From a virus: a DNA stretch of 64,000 bases. Location of the stretch: positions 124,001-188,000 of the IMG/VR virus record IMGVR_UViG_3300023174_000033, one strand, 5' to 3'. Below the pieces are notes generated by a model that was not told where the DNA came from, did not search any database, and was given only the letters and a program-made list of their open reading frames with translations. A program made the translations under genes and the position numbers. Positions 43,712 through 51,916 of the stretch are shown here, in pieces (position 1 is the stretch's first letter; the number at the start of each line of letters is the position of its first letter).

Positions 43712-44824
43712 ATGGAAATAAAAGAAAAATTTATTGAATTAACAAATAGAACCTATCCACACGGTACGGAACAAGACCTATTTCATTTGCTACCCGAAAA
43801 TCTAGAAACCGATGAATTCGGAAATAAATTCATCATTATTGGAGAAAATCCAACTACTTTATTCACTTGCCATCTTGATACCGCCTCTTCTACTGTTACT
43901 GATGTAGTGCATAAGTTTGATGGAGATTTTATTAAAACAAATGGTTCATCAATTCTTGGAGCTGATGATAAGGCTGGATGTGTGATTTTGCTAAAAATGA
44001 TTGAAAACGGAATTAAAGGAATTTATTACTTTTTTCTTGGTGAGGAAAGGGGGTGTATAGGTTCTAGGAAACTTGCTAACAAACATAAGACCAATCCACT
44101 TCCACATATTACAAAAGTAGTATCATTTGACAGAAGGGGAACTGATTCGGTAATCACACATCAACTTGGTGGTAGGTGTTGTTCTGATGAATTTGGGGAT
44201 GCGCTCTCACATCAGTTAAACATTAATGGTAGAGATTTTAAATACTCTACTGACCCTACTGGAATTTATACCGATTCAGCTCAATTTATAGATATATACC
44301 CAGAGTGTACAAATATATCCGTTGGATATTACGATGAACACACAACTCACGAAAGACAGAATATTGATCACCTGAAAAGACTTTCAGAATCAGTACTAAA
44401 GGTTAATTGGGAAAAACTTCCAATAAAAAGAAATCCTAAAATAAATGATTTTTATGAAGAAGAGGATTATGGTTACTTTGGGGGATATACCTATGATACA
44501 AAACCAACTAGTTCGTTTAAAAAGAAAACTGTGTACTTTATAGATCCTATTTACAATTACAGGTCATCAGTTACCTTTAGTAGTTATAGTAATAAAATAT
44601 CGGAAATGGAATTATCTCCTGATAGACTTCAACAAGAGGAGGATAGAATACACGACTTGTTTAGATCGTTTAATATAGAATTTGAAAGTTTCAGATGGGA
44701 TGGTGCTTGTTTGTATATTACATATAACGAAACGCACACTTCAACAATGTATAGACAAGAACTTGCTGAATATATTGGTGGTTTTGATTTTTGGAAATCA
44801 GAATGTGATTATGATGATTTCTGA
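43712..44824 (+). CDS. M20/M42-like zinc peptidase (copy 1)
   Basis: 370 residues from ATG 43712, chosen because residues 1-20 then align with the start of the paralogue at 56185; ATG 43685 is a possible earlier start. Metal-site motifs: CHLDTA with His54/Asp56, ILGADDKAG with Asp85/86, GEERGCIGS with Glu111/112, a SFDRRGT motif near 142-148, RCCSDEF near 155-161 and YTDSAQF near 190, then a late His. This is the M20/M28/M42 peptidase scheme. Substrate unknown. The last 100 residues diverge from copy 2 and contain Tyr/Asp/Glu-rich sequence. Convergent overlap of 16 nt with the next gene. Confidence 0.82.
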   Translation: MEIKEKFIELTNRTYPHGTEQDLFHLLPENLETDEFGNKFIIIGENPTTLFTCHLDTASSTVTDVVHKFDGDFIKTNGSSILGADDKAGCVILLKMIENGIKGIYYFFLGEERGCIGSRKLANKHKTNPLPHITKVVSFDRRGTDSVITHQLGGRCCSDEFGDALSHQLNINGRDFKYSTDPTGIYTDSAQFIDIYPECTNISVGYYDEHTTHERQNIDHLKRLSESVLKVNWEKLPIKRNPKINDFYEEEDYGYFGGYTYDTKPTSSFKKKTVYFIDPIYNYRSSVTFSSYSNKISEMELSPDRLQQEEDRIHDLFRSFNIEFESFRWDGACLYITYNETHTSTMYRQELAEYIGGFDFWKSECDYDDF

Positions 44825-45621
44825 TTTAAGTAGTCAATAATTGCATTATTGGATTGGACATAACTATAGTCTAACCTTAATGTTCTCCAATTAAAATTGT
44901 AAATTGGGAAACTTGGATTTAACTCTCTTGAAAGTATCCTTTTATAAATAATACAATTTAAAATATCTTGTTCCTGACAACCCCTCAATTTTGATTCAGG
45001 ATGGGGGTTGGAGTTCGGAGATACTTTAAGGAGATCTTTATTTTTACAAAGTTCTTTCCATTCCTTAACTAATTCTCTTGATTTTAAAGAATTACGAAAC
45101 ACCATTTGACCACAATTCATCAAAAATGAATCCTTCACAACATTTTGTTCAATTTCATTTTCAATTAAATAATCAACCGTGTAGTTTTTAACAAAATTTT
45201 TCACGTAACAACCATTAAGTTCAAACCTTAACCAGTAATCGGATTGATTATCATCCATCAGCTTTATCAATAATTTTTCCAAATTATTCCAATCTGTTTG
45301 CCAATAACTAGGATACTTATTGAAATTTATATCATGCCATAAGACTATACTACCTTCAGGTACAATTGATAAAACATAATCAATTAAAAATGGTTTAAAG
45401 TCAAAATAACCTAGTTTATTCCCGTTTTTAAAATCAGTTTCTTCCTCCCATTCATTGCATACCCAATCACTATCTGGTAATTCTTTTATTGTTCTCTTAT
45501 TAAAAATAAACATATCTTCAAAATATGAAGAGATACTTTTATCTACTTCACGTTTTATTTGACGTAAATCATAGCACCCATCAACGTCAGGGCCTTCTGT
45601 GTAAAATGATAGAAAATACAT
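44809..45621 (-). CDS. Putative glycosyltransferase, 270 aa
   Basis: Pattern resembles galactosyltransferase/GMA12-MNN10 or capsular glycosyltransferases: KLGYFDFKPFLIDYVL at about 89-104, VLWHDINFNKYPSYWQ at about 113-128 (a DxN/D-type motif near a W), MNCGQMVFRNSLKSRELVKEW near 188-208 and a C-terminal EQDILNCI with 'LNPSFPIYNFNW'. These fit a GT with an acceptor-side 'EQD' motif. No signal peptide or membrane anchor. Assignment is moderate. An AATATATAA box lies 17 nt upstream. Confidence 0.62.
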   Translation of the reverse strand: MYFLSFYTEGPDVDGCYDLRQIKREVDKSISSYFEDMFIFNKRTIKELPDSDWVCNEWEEETDFKNGNKLGYFDFKPFLIDYVLSIVPEGSIVLWHDINFNKYPSYWQTDWNNLEKLLIKLMDDNQSDYWLRFELNGCYVKNFVKNYTVDYLIENEIEQNVVKDSFLMNCGQMVFRNSLKSRELVKEWKELCKNKDLLKVSPNSNPHPESKLRGCQEQDILNCIIYKRILSRELNPSFPIYNFNWRTLRLDYSYVQSNNAIIDYLNQKSS

Positions 45622-45629
45622 AACTTAAA

Positions 45630-45638
45630 TTATATATT
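45630..45638 (-). promoter_or_regulatory. AATATATAA box upstream of the 45621 gene
   Basis: Exact minus-strand AATATATAA, first base 17 nt upstream of the ATG at 45621. Confidence 0.38.
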
Positions 45639-45768
45639 TTAAAGTAAAATAAAGTCCAAAAAATATTATAGAGTATATGTATCATGATCTTGCATGTTTT
45701 GCGTTTTTTTTCACCTCCAAAACTTACAAATCCAAGAACATATAATAATAAAACAAAGTGTGTACACT

Positions 45769-47184
45769 ATGCTGACAAACGAAAATCAACCAAATAATGA
45801 ATTGATACAAGAGGAGACTAATTACCCAAAGGTATCCAATTCGCTTCAAGACGACGATGATGAAGCTGATAAATTTAAATCTGCAAAAAAACCAACCGAT
45901 CCCAAGTCCAAAACACCGGTACTTGATACATTTAGCAGAGATTTAACCAAGTTAGCGGAAGAATCAAAGATTGACCCAATTATTGGTAGAGAAAAAGAAA
46001 TTGAAAGGGTAAGTCAGATTCTCGCCAGAAGAAAAAAGAACAATCCAATACTTATTGGTGAACCTGGTGTAGGTAAGTCCGCCATAGCGGAGGGACTAGC
46101 ATTGAGAATAGTTCAAAGAAAAGTATCAAGAGTTCTCTTCAATAAAAGAATTGTTACCTTGGATTTAGGTTCAATGGTTGCTGGTACAAAGTACAGAGGT
46201 CAATTTGAAGAGAGAATAAAAGCTGTAATGCAGGAGGTTGAAAAAGACCCAAATATAATTCTTTTTATTGATGAAATTCACACTATTATAGGCGCTGGTG
46301 GATCTAGTGGATCACTTGACGCTTCAAATATGTTTAAACCGGCCTTGGCACGTGGTGAAATTCAACTTATTGGAGCTACAACCCTTGATGAATTCCGCAA
46401 ACATATTGAAAAGGATGGTGCTCTTGAGAGAAGATTTCAGAAGGTTGTGGTTGAACCAGCTTCACCAGAAGAGACTCTATTAATCCTACATAATATTAAG
46501 GATAAATATGAAAGTCACCATAATGTTAATTACACCGATGAAGCTATTAAAGCTTGTGTGGACTTAACTACCAGGTTTATGACTGATCGTTTTTTGCCTG
46601 ATAAAGCTTTAGACGCACTAGATGAAGCTGGATCTAGGGTTAATATTTTTAATATTGAAGTTCCAAAGGAAATTACCGATATTGAAAATAAAATACTTGA
46701 AGTTAAAGAGAAAAAAACAATTGTAGTTCGTAATCAAAGGTATGAGGAAGCAGCTCAATTACGCGATGTTGAAAAACAACTGCAACAAAATCTTGAAGAT
46801 TCAAGAAAGAAATGGGATGAAGATCAGAAAAATTCAAGAAAGACAGTTGACGAGGATAGTGTTGCTGATGTAGTTAGTATGATGACTGGCATTCCTATGA
46901 GGAAAGTTTCTCAAAAAGAGAATGAAAAACTATCTTCATTAGCATCAATAATTACGTCAAATGTAATTGGACAAGATGACGCTGTTCAGAAGGTAGTGAA
47001 GTCAATTCAAAGAGGTAGGGTAGGTCTGAAAGATCCAAATCGTCCAATCGGGTCTTTTTTGTTCTTGGGACCAACAGGTGTTGGAAAATGCGTTACAAAA
47101 GATACAAGTATAACCCTTCGTAATAAAAAGACAGGTGAAATATATACTTGCACGATATTTGATTTATTGCAACAAATATCCTAA
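45769..47184 (+). CDS. ClpC-like AAA+ unfoldase, N-part, interrupted by an intein N-fragment
   Basis: 471 residues from ATG 45769. There is no Clp N-domain; an acidic stretch (LQDDDDEADK) precedes D1. D1 at about 65-310 has Walker A GEPGVGKS (97-104) and Walker B FIDEIH (166-171), and an arginine-finger/sensor part. A UVR motif (NQRYEEAAQLRD) lies at about 340-351, the ClpC/ClpE mark. D2 begins (IGQDDAVQKVVKSIQRG) and reaches Walker A GPTGVGK, where the extein is broken after Lys and 31 residues of an intein (CVTKDTSITLRNKK ...) end in TAA. The rest of D2 is not in this window. The product needs a partner chain for a whole Clp hexamer; see the intein entry. Confidence 0.88.
   Translation: MLTNENQPNNELIQEETNYPKVSNSLQDDDDEADKFKSAKKPTDPKSKTPVLDTFSRDLTKLAEESKIDPIIGREKEIERVSQILARRKKNNPILIGEPGVGKSAIAEGLALRIVQRKVSRVLFNKRIVTLDLGSMVAGTKYRGQFEERIKAVMQEVEKDPNIILFIDEIHTIIGAGGSSGSLDASNMFKPALARGEIQLIGATTLDEFRKHIEKDGALERRFQKVVVEPASPEETLLILHNIKDKYESHHNVNYTDEAIKACVDLTTRFMTDRFLPDKALDALDEAGSRVNIFNIEVPKEITDIENKILEVKEKKTIVVRNQRYEEAAQLRDVEKQLQQNLEDSRKKWDEDQKNSRKTVDEDSVADVVSMMTGIPMRKVSQKENEKLSSLASIITSNVIGQDDAVQKVVKSIQRGRVGLKDPNRPIGSFLFLGPTGVGKCVTKDTSITLRNKKTGEIYTCTIFDLLQQIS
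47089..47181 (+). other. Intein N-terminal fragment inside the ClpC-like D2 Walker A
   Basis: The reading frame passes from GPTGVGK straight into CVTKDTSITLRNKKTGE. Cys1 followed by V-x-x-D-T-x-I is the start of intein block A, and 'RNKKTGE' with following strand-type residues (IYTCTIFDLL) is the usual next part. The insertion point is just before the Thr that normally ends GxxGxGK[ST], giving Thr as the +1 nucleophile after splicing. Only 31 residues are present before the stop, far shorter than a usual intein N-half. No block B, F, G (HN) or homing endonuclease sequence follows here, so a separate C-fragment gene is predicted. Confidence 0.82.
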
Positions 47185-47201
47185 AAAAATATTTAAATAA
47201 T

Positions 47202-47435
47202 ATGGAAACAAATACTGAAGAAAAAGAAGTTAAAGTTTACAGTCCTCTATGGGAAAACTACTTGGAGAAATTAAACGATTTAGGATTGGAAGAAAAAACA
47301 AAATGGATGAAAATTGTTGATCCTCTGGTAGAATTACCTTTTGTAACAAAAAATTATTTTCCACTGGCAGAACGTGAATTTTTGGAAAAATTAGAAAGTG
47401 ATGAATCTTTCAAAGAAAAATGGGGTCAGATCTGA
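47202..47435 (+). CDS. Hypothetical protein, 77 aa
   Basis: Charged protein beginning METNTEEKEVKVYSPLWENY. It has no intein C-terminal motif (no HN before a nucleophile) and no Clp D2 motif, so it is not the missing half of the gene upstream. It lies 17 nt after the clp stop and its last codons (KWGQI, stop) form the left arm of the terminator palindrome. Function unknown. Confidence 0.58.
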   Translation: METNTEEKEVKVYSPLWENYLEKLNDLGLEEKTKWMKIVDPLVELPFVTKNYFPLAEREFLEKLESDESFKEKWGQI

Positions 47436-47449
47436 CCCCATTTTTCTTT
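47412..47449. terminator. 38-nt perfect palindrome, bidirectional terminator
   Basis: Nineteen bases (47412-47430) are followed immediately by their exact reverse complement (47431-47449), with TGGGGTCAGA as the GC-rich inner part and A-rich/T-rich outer arms, so each strand ends in a T-run. It covers the stop of 47202-47435 and reaches the stop codon of the opposing 47448-48563 gene. A Rho-independent terminator for both directions. Confidence 0.88.
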
Positions 47450-48563
47450 ATCCTAATCTATCAATTGAATATTGTAAGTTCTGTTGGACTCTAGGTATGT
47501 AATGAGTTGGTAGTCTGTTTTCATTTAATAATTTCTCACAAGCTGATTTTGAATCCAAATAATTTTTTGACCAAAATGAAACTATTGAGAACTCATCTAA
47601 AACACCGTAATTATACATCCACGATTCTATGAACAGAGAGTCCCTAGGAATTTGAATAGTTATAGCTTGCTTACCAATCATGTAACCTTGATGATGAAGA
47701 GCATTTATCCTACAAGTGTATAAGGCCCCATATAGACATTCTACTCTGTAAGGTATCAACTCATTTCCCCGCAGAAAAGTTTGTATTACATCTTCCTTTG
47801 TATATCCCAAATCTCTCATCATATTAGCTGCATTGAATAAACTAACATATTGTTCCTCATTCCAATATCCCATGTCTGCTCTTTTTAGATAACATTCAAG
47901 GGATTTTTCAATATTACCAGAATCTCTGTAAGACTGAGCTAGATAGAACATATATCTTGATGATATCCAATTTCCCTTTTCTTCTTTTGAGATAGCATCT
48001 TCTAGCAGTTCTATATCACGTAGAAATTTATTACCACTGCGGTTTCTATTACTATCTTGAATTGGGTTATTTTTTATGCCTTCTAAAAAGCCACGACTCC
48101 CACCAATTGACAAATCTAAAAATTCGTGAACAACTCCAACGTATCTGAAGGGTTTTTTATTTGAGGTTAATTGAGGTCTATTATACAAGTGACTACCCAT
48201 AACTGTTTGAATGTCATAGTAATCAAGATCTAATTGATTTTTGAAATCTTCAACACTAAACCCTTCAGAATAAGTCAAGATTTCGTCAGCATCAATCATT
48301 AATGCGTAATCAATCCATTCTTTATCTCTTAATTTCTCTAAAGCAAAAGATCTATTGTAAGCAAAGTTCTGCCAAGGTTCTGAAATTATCTCACCTTTGA
48401 TATTATTGTTTTCTAACCATGATTCAATTGTTTTAATAGTATTATCTGATGAACCAGTATCAACTATTTGAACCCAATCAATTATGGGTTTTACGGAATT
48501 TAAACATCTTTCAATAACGTGAGATTCATCTTTTACGATTATACAGAATCCAATTTTTTTCAC
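47448..48563 (-). CDS. Family-2 glycosyltransferase with C-terminal helical repeats
   Basis: 371 residues. N-terminal GT2 domain (1-200): IGFCIIVKDESHVIERCLNS at 4-23, IVDTGSSDNT at about 38-47 and the metal motif MIDADEIL near 89-96. The rest is helical, with TPR-like stretches (YMFYLAQSYRDSGNIEKSLECYLK at about 205-228). This matches the 'SunS/glycosyltransferase with TPR' style used for protein or glycan glycosylation. The start is GTG at 48563; an ATG is not available in frame nearby. It converges on the 47202-47435 gene at a palindromic terminator. Confidence 0.83.
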   Translation of the reverse strand: MKKIGFCIIVKDESHVIERCLNSVKPIIDWVQIVDTGSSDNTIKTIESWLENNNIKGEIISEPWQNFAYNRSFALEKLRDKEWIDYALMIDADEILTYSEGFSVEDFKNQLDLDYYDIQTVMGSHLYNRPQLTSNKKPFRYVGVVHEFLDLSIGGSRGFLEGIKNNPIQDSNRNRSGNKFLRDIELLEDAISKEEKGNWISSRYMFYLAQSYRDSGNIEKSLECYLKRADMGYWNEEQYVSLFNAANMMRDLGYTKEDVIQTFLRGNELIPYRVECLYGALYTCRINALHHQGYMIGKQAITIQIPRDSLFIESWMYNYGVLDEFSIVSFWSKNYLDSKSACEKLLNENRLPTHYIPRVQQNLQYSIDRLG

Positions 48564-48624
48564 AGGTTTGGTTTTACTTTTTATATTATTTTTAATTTTT
48601 AAGTTTTTGTGTTATATTTGTCAT

Positions 48625-49263
48625 GTGAAATTTGATAACTATAGATACATCTATCCACCAAGACCGAAGAATGCTATATCCCCAAGTGAATTAAATTTTT
48701 GGGATAATAAGTCTCTCATTGTGCAACCAAAGTTTAATGGATCAAATACTACGATTTATACTGATGGTAGGAAAATAATCACCATGAATAGACATGGGCA
48801 AAAACTTACAAATTTTAAGATCAAGGATAATGAAATTTTAAATCTGCACAAATCTGGTTTGGGTAAGTGGACCGTTATAAACGGTGAATATATGAATAAG
48901 GGAAAAGTTGATGAAAAAAAAATAAACTTTAATGATAAATTTATAATTTTTGATATTTTAGTTTTTAATTCAGAATATTTAGTTGGTGAAACTTTTGCTA
49001 ATAGGATTGAACTTTTAAACAATACTTTTCCAATATACAATATTGGTTCCTCAACTTACAGTTTGTTTTCTGAAAATATAGGAATTGTTAAAAGTTATGA
49101 AAGTGGATTTTCAAATCTCTTTGAAAATCTATCAAAAATTGATATGATTGAGGGGTTAGTTATGAAAAGAAAAACCGCAAAGTTGGAAATTGGAAATACT
49201 GAAACTAATAACACCAAGAGTCAATTGAAATGTCGGAAACCAACCAAGAATTATAAATATTGA
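48625..49263 (+). CDS. Small ATP-dependent nucleic-acid ligase / nucleotidyltransferase
   Basis: 212 residues with a GTG start at 48625; a TATATTTG element at 48613-48620 sits 4 nt upstream and an earlier in-frame start at 48568 would put a hydrophobic leader on a ligase. Motif I is KFNG at about 36-39 (Lys as the AMP-accepting residue), followed by motif III GEYM near 93, motif IIIa FIIFDIL near 113, motif IV EGLVMKR near 179-185 and motif V with the Lys-rich end QLKCRKP. The core adenylation fold only, without an OB domain. RNA ligase or DNA ligase class cannot be settled; the KxxG form and size resemble RNA ligases. Confidence 0.76.
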   Translation: MKFDNYRYIYPPRPKNAISPSELNFWDNKSLIVQPKFNGSNTTIYTDGRKIITMNRHGQKLTNFKIKDNEILNLHKSGLGKWTVINGEYMNKGKVDEKKINFNDKFIIFDILVFNSEYLVGETFANRIELLNNTFPIYNIGSSTYSLFSENIGIVKSYESGFSNLFENLSKIDMIEGLVMKRKTAKLEIGNTETNNTKSQLKCRKPTKNYKY

Positions 49264-49268
49264 AATTG

Positions 49269-49277
49269 AATATATAA
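49269..49277 (+). promoter_or_regulatory. AATATATAA box for the 49284 gene
   Basis: Exact AATATATAA, first base 15 nt upstream of the ATG at 49284. Confidence 0.4.
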
Positions 49278-49283
49278 TTATGT

Positions 49284-50891
49284 ATGTTCAAATATTTACA
49301 CAAATTTCAATCTTTCTTTGAAGCAACTCTTAATATTCAAGAACTAGAAAAACCAGAGAAATCTTCTTCAAAGAAGAGAGGTCAAGTTCTTGTTAATAAG
49401 TTAAAATCAAAAGATCCAATTAAGAAAAAGGATGGTAAATTAGTTACTGTTGACAAGATGTATGTGGATGGTGATTGGGAAGAACCATTGGATGCTGTAG
49501 ACCAAATAACGACAGATGGTGAATATGACCAGGAAAAGGGTAAAGAATATTTTATAAAGAACTTCACACCTGATATGGATCCCAAAAAGTACAAGTATAG
49601 GGGAGTTTTCAAAGATGATGATGGTGACGAGTTTGGATTAACTCAAATTTTCAAATCTGTTGATTTTGGTTCAAAAGGAGCTGGAGTTGATACTGGAACT
49701 AATGAAGTTTTGCAAGCAATATTTATAGGAATCAGATTGGAAAGTAATGAGGACTTGAGTGCGGAAACTATAAGAAAGAGTTACCAAAGATATCTTATTG
49801 AAAGTGAAAAATCACCAACAGTAATGGTTGATGATAAATATGAAAATATTGATGATGAAAAATTGGAAAAGTTTTTATCAAGTCCAAATTGGGTAGAAAC
49901 ATTTATCAACATACCAAACCTTTTATTTTCATATGAAAAGGTTGTGGATAAACAATTCTCTCCTCTAATAGACCCCCAAAAATCATATCTGGTCTATCAC
50001 ACAAGTTTTAAATCCGATAAATCTCCATATTTAATTCTAAAAAAGAAATTCTTACAACTTTCTAAACTATCTAGATCCACAAAAAAAGACTTTAGTAAGG
50101 TAAATTTCAATAAGTTTTGTCCTGGTGATGTTTATCTGTTTGAGCCAAACTCAATCGGTGAATTCAAAAATGATATTGATAATTGTTCAGATATTGATCA
50201 GTTGATCAAAATTTGTGAACGTTATTATAATGAGAGTAGACTCATTCCAATATCACTGAAAATGGTAAAAGTTGGTGGTAGTTACAGTATAATTACCAAT
50301 AACGAGATTGGTTCAAATTCACCTCTATTCCTAATTGATAAGTTTATAATAAATGATGATCCATATAGGGGTATCAATTCAAAGATCAAAACTTCTTCTA
50401 TTTGGTTCTACAGGAAAGAAAATGTACATAGAGACAGGACTATAAATTTTGATTCGTCTGATACATCAAAATATACAGAGATTGATGGTGAAGTTGATGG
50501 ATCAACTTCTAGACATGGTAAAATTTCTCTTGAGCAAATAATTAGAATTATAAGAAAGAATAAACAATTAAATAAGATTGAATCAGTGAATGATTTGAAA
50601 AAATTAACTATTGGAGAGCTGGATGAGAAATTAATGAAATTGTTTGAAGAGTTAGACTCAAAGAGTGGAAATAAGATTCAATACAATTTATCTGATAGAG
50701 GATCAAAGATAGAAGGTAGTGAGAAGAAAATAATTTCAAAAATTCAATCTTTACAAGTTTTAAAAACTTTTTTTGATATTTATTCCAAAGACGAGAAAAT
50801 AGCGAACATTATAATGACAGATATTATGAAATTTGCTTTATCAATTCAAGTTGACTACTTCCTAACTCCTTACTATCTAAGGGTAATCTAA
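49284..50891 (+). CDS. Unknown 535-aa protein with capsid-targeting-like tag
   Basis: N-terminus MFKYLHKFQSFFEATLN shares the tag of the 1299, 51307, 53249, 53895 and 54889 genes. A Lys-rich linker follows (residues 22-50). At about 112-140 there is FGLTQIFKSVDFGSKGAG with TGTNEVLQAIFIGIRL, which may be the start of an enzyme-like domain, but I cannot name it. The C-terminal half is charged with coiled-coil stretches. The tag, box and isolated location fit an internal virion protein or a protein packaged into the head. Convergent overlap of 4 nt with the 50888-51307 gene. Confidence 0.68.
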   Translation: MFKYLHKFQSFFEATLNIQELEKPEKSSSKKRGQVLVNKLKSKDPIKKKDGKLVTVDKMYVDGDWEEPLDAVDQITTDGEYDQEKGKEYFIKNFTPDMDPKKYKYRGVFKDDDGDEFGLTQIFKSVDFGSKGAGVDTGTNEVLQAIFIGIRLESNEDLSAETIRKSYQRYLIESEKSPTVMVDDKYENIDDEKLEKFLSSPNWVETFINIPNLLFSYEKVVDKQFSPLIDPQKSYLVYHTSFKSDKSPYLILKKKFLQLSKLSRSTKKDFSKVNFNKFCPGDVYLFEPNSIGEFKNDIDNCSDIDQLIKICERYYNESRLIPISLKMVKVGGSYSIITNNEIGSNSPLFLIDKFIINDDPYRGINSKIKTSSIWFYRKENVHRDRTINFDSSDTSKYTEIDGEVDGSTSRHGKISLEQIIRIIRKNKQLNKIESVNDLKKLTIGELDEKLMKLFEELDSKSGNKIQYNLSDRGSKIEGSEKKIISKIQSLQVLKTFFDIYSKDEKIANIIMTDIMKFALSIQVDYFLTPYYLRVI

Positions 50892-51307
50892 TTTACCTTT
50901 GACTTGACTTCCCAGAAATCGTGTGGAATCATATCTCTGTAGATATCTTCAAACATATCCATAAAGTATTCAAATTCTGGCCTCAAAGCTTTTTCAAAAC
51001 TATCAATGTAATTTTTCCCCTTACTTGATCCAAAATGTACGTTATTATTAAAGTCTGTAATTATATAAATATCAAAACTTGATTTATTTATGGTAATTTT
51101 AGTTCTGAAAATTAATTCATCACCCTCACACCTTAAATCATAAACTTGAACTTTGATCACATCCTCATCATAAATCCGATTGATTGTTTTGGAATTGAAA
51201 AAATAATCTTCATCGTCTTCATTTTTAAGAAAAGGATAAAGACCCAAATTAAATGTTTCCTCGGGTGTCATTAGTTCATTAAATTTCTTTATCCCTTTGT
51301 TTTTCAT
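50888..51307 (-). CDS. Unknown 139-aa protein with capsid-targeting-like tag
   Basis: N-terminus MKNKGIKKFNELMTPEETF carries the tag's K-F-x-E-[LF] core. The rest is a charged alpha/beta protein (VKVQVYDLRCEGDELIF) of unknown class. A TTATATATA stretch starts 13 nt upstream of its ATG, a variant of the AATATATAA box. Convergent with the 49284 gene (4-nt overlap). Possible internal virion protein. Confidence 0.6.
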   Translation of the reverse strand: MKNKGIKKFNELMTPEETFNLGLYPFLKNEDDEDYFFNSKTINRIYDEDVIKVQVYDLRCEGDELIFRTKITINKSSFDIYIITDFNNNVHFGSSKGKNYIDSFEKALRPEFEYFMDMFEDIYRDMIPHDFWEVKSKVN

Positions 51308-51325
51308 AATCTATATATAATTTTG

Positions 51326-51334
51326 AATATATAA
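51326..51334 (+). promoter_or_regulatory. AATATATAA box for the Nudix gene
   Basis: Exact AATATATAA, first base 24 nt upstream of the ATG at 51350; divergent from the 51307 gene. Confidence 0.35.
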
Positions 51335-51349
51335 GTAAATATATTAGGT

Positions 51350-51916
51350 ATGCAAAAATTCTCAAATTTAAGACCCGAAGAGGAATCAAAGTTTAAAAAA
51401 GATGATGTACTTTTTAAAAATGGATCTATGAAAGTAGTAAAGTACGAAGAGTGGCCAGTTATCACAGACAAAGACGCAGTTATCTGCATTCCGTACCTCA
51501 CCGAATTGAATAAGTTTATTATCAGACAAGAATACATACCTTCTTACAAGTATAAAGAAGGTCAACAAAATCACTTGTCTTGCGTCGGTGGCTCAATTGA
51601 AATGGGTGAAACACCGGAAGAAGCTTTATTTAGAGAATTACAAGAAGAAGCTGGAATTGTTTTAAGGGATGGTTATACAATTGAATTTGACAAACCTTTA
51701 TTTTTTATGAAGGGTTCGGCTAACAAATTTTATTCCGCTATAATACCTTTGACTGAAAATGATTATCATGAGGTTGTTATACAAGGTGATGGTAGTTTAT
51801 TAGAGAAAATGAGCCAAACTGCAAAAGTTGATATTAAATACTTAAACTCTATGTTCCCGTCGGATGTGGTTACGGAATATATGTTTATGAAATTAAGACA
51901 GTTTGCTAATCTGTAA
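51350..51916 (+). CDS. Nudix hydrolase (ADP-ribose pyrophosphatase-like)
   Basis: 188 residues with a complete Nudix box G-x5-E-x7-REL-x-EE-x-G-I at residues 81-103 (GGSIEMGE then RELQEEAGI). The preceding strands (VICIPYLTELNKFIIRQEYIP) match the NudF/ADP-ribose pyrophosphatase layout. It cleaves a nucleoside diphosphate linked to another group using Mg2+. Phage Nudix enzymes may clear ADP-ribose or NADH-related compounds or toxic nucleotides. The gene overlaps the convergent 51906-53249 gene by 11 nt. Confidence 0.88.
   Translation: MQKFSNLRPEEESKFKKDDVLFKNGSMKVVKYEEWPVITDKDAVICIPYLTELNKFIIRQEYIPSYKYKEGQQNHLSCVGGSIEMGETPEEALFRELQEEAGIVLRDGYTIEFDKPLFFMKGSANKFYSAIIPLTENDYHEVVIQGDGSLLEKMSQTAKVDIKYLNSMFPSDVVTEYMFMKLRQFANL

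Noticed and set aside
45683-45793. 36-codon frame before the clp gene
   Set aside because: It overlaps the clp start in another frame and shows no motif or start signal.
45769-47184. Simple frameshift or truncation of a clp gene
   Set aside because: The last 31 residues are not random: they open with an intein block-A pattern at the exact Walker A position. No Clp continuation occurs in another frame downstream.
47202-47435. 77-residue gene as the intein C-half
   Set aside because: It lacks the HN-nucleophile end, block F/G features and any Clp D2 sequence.
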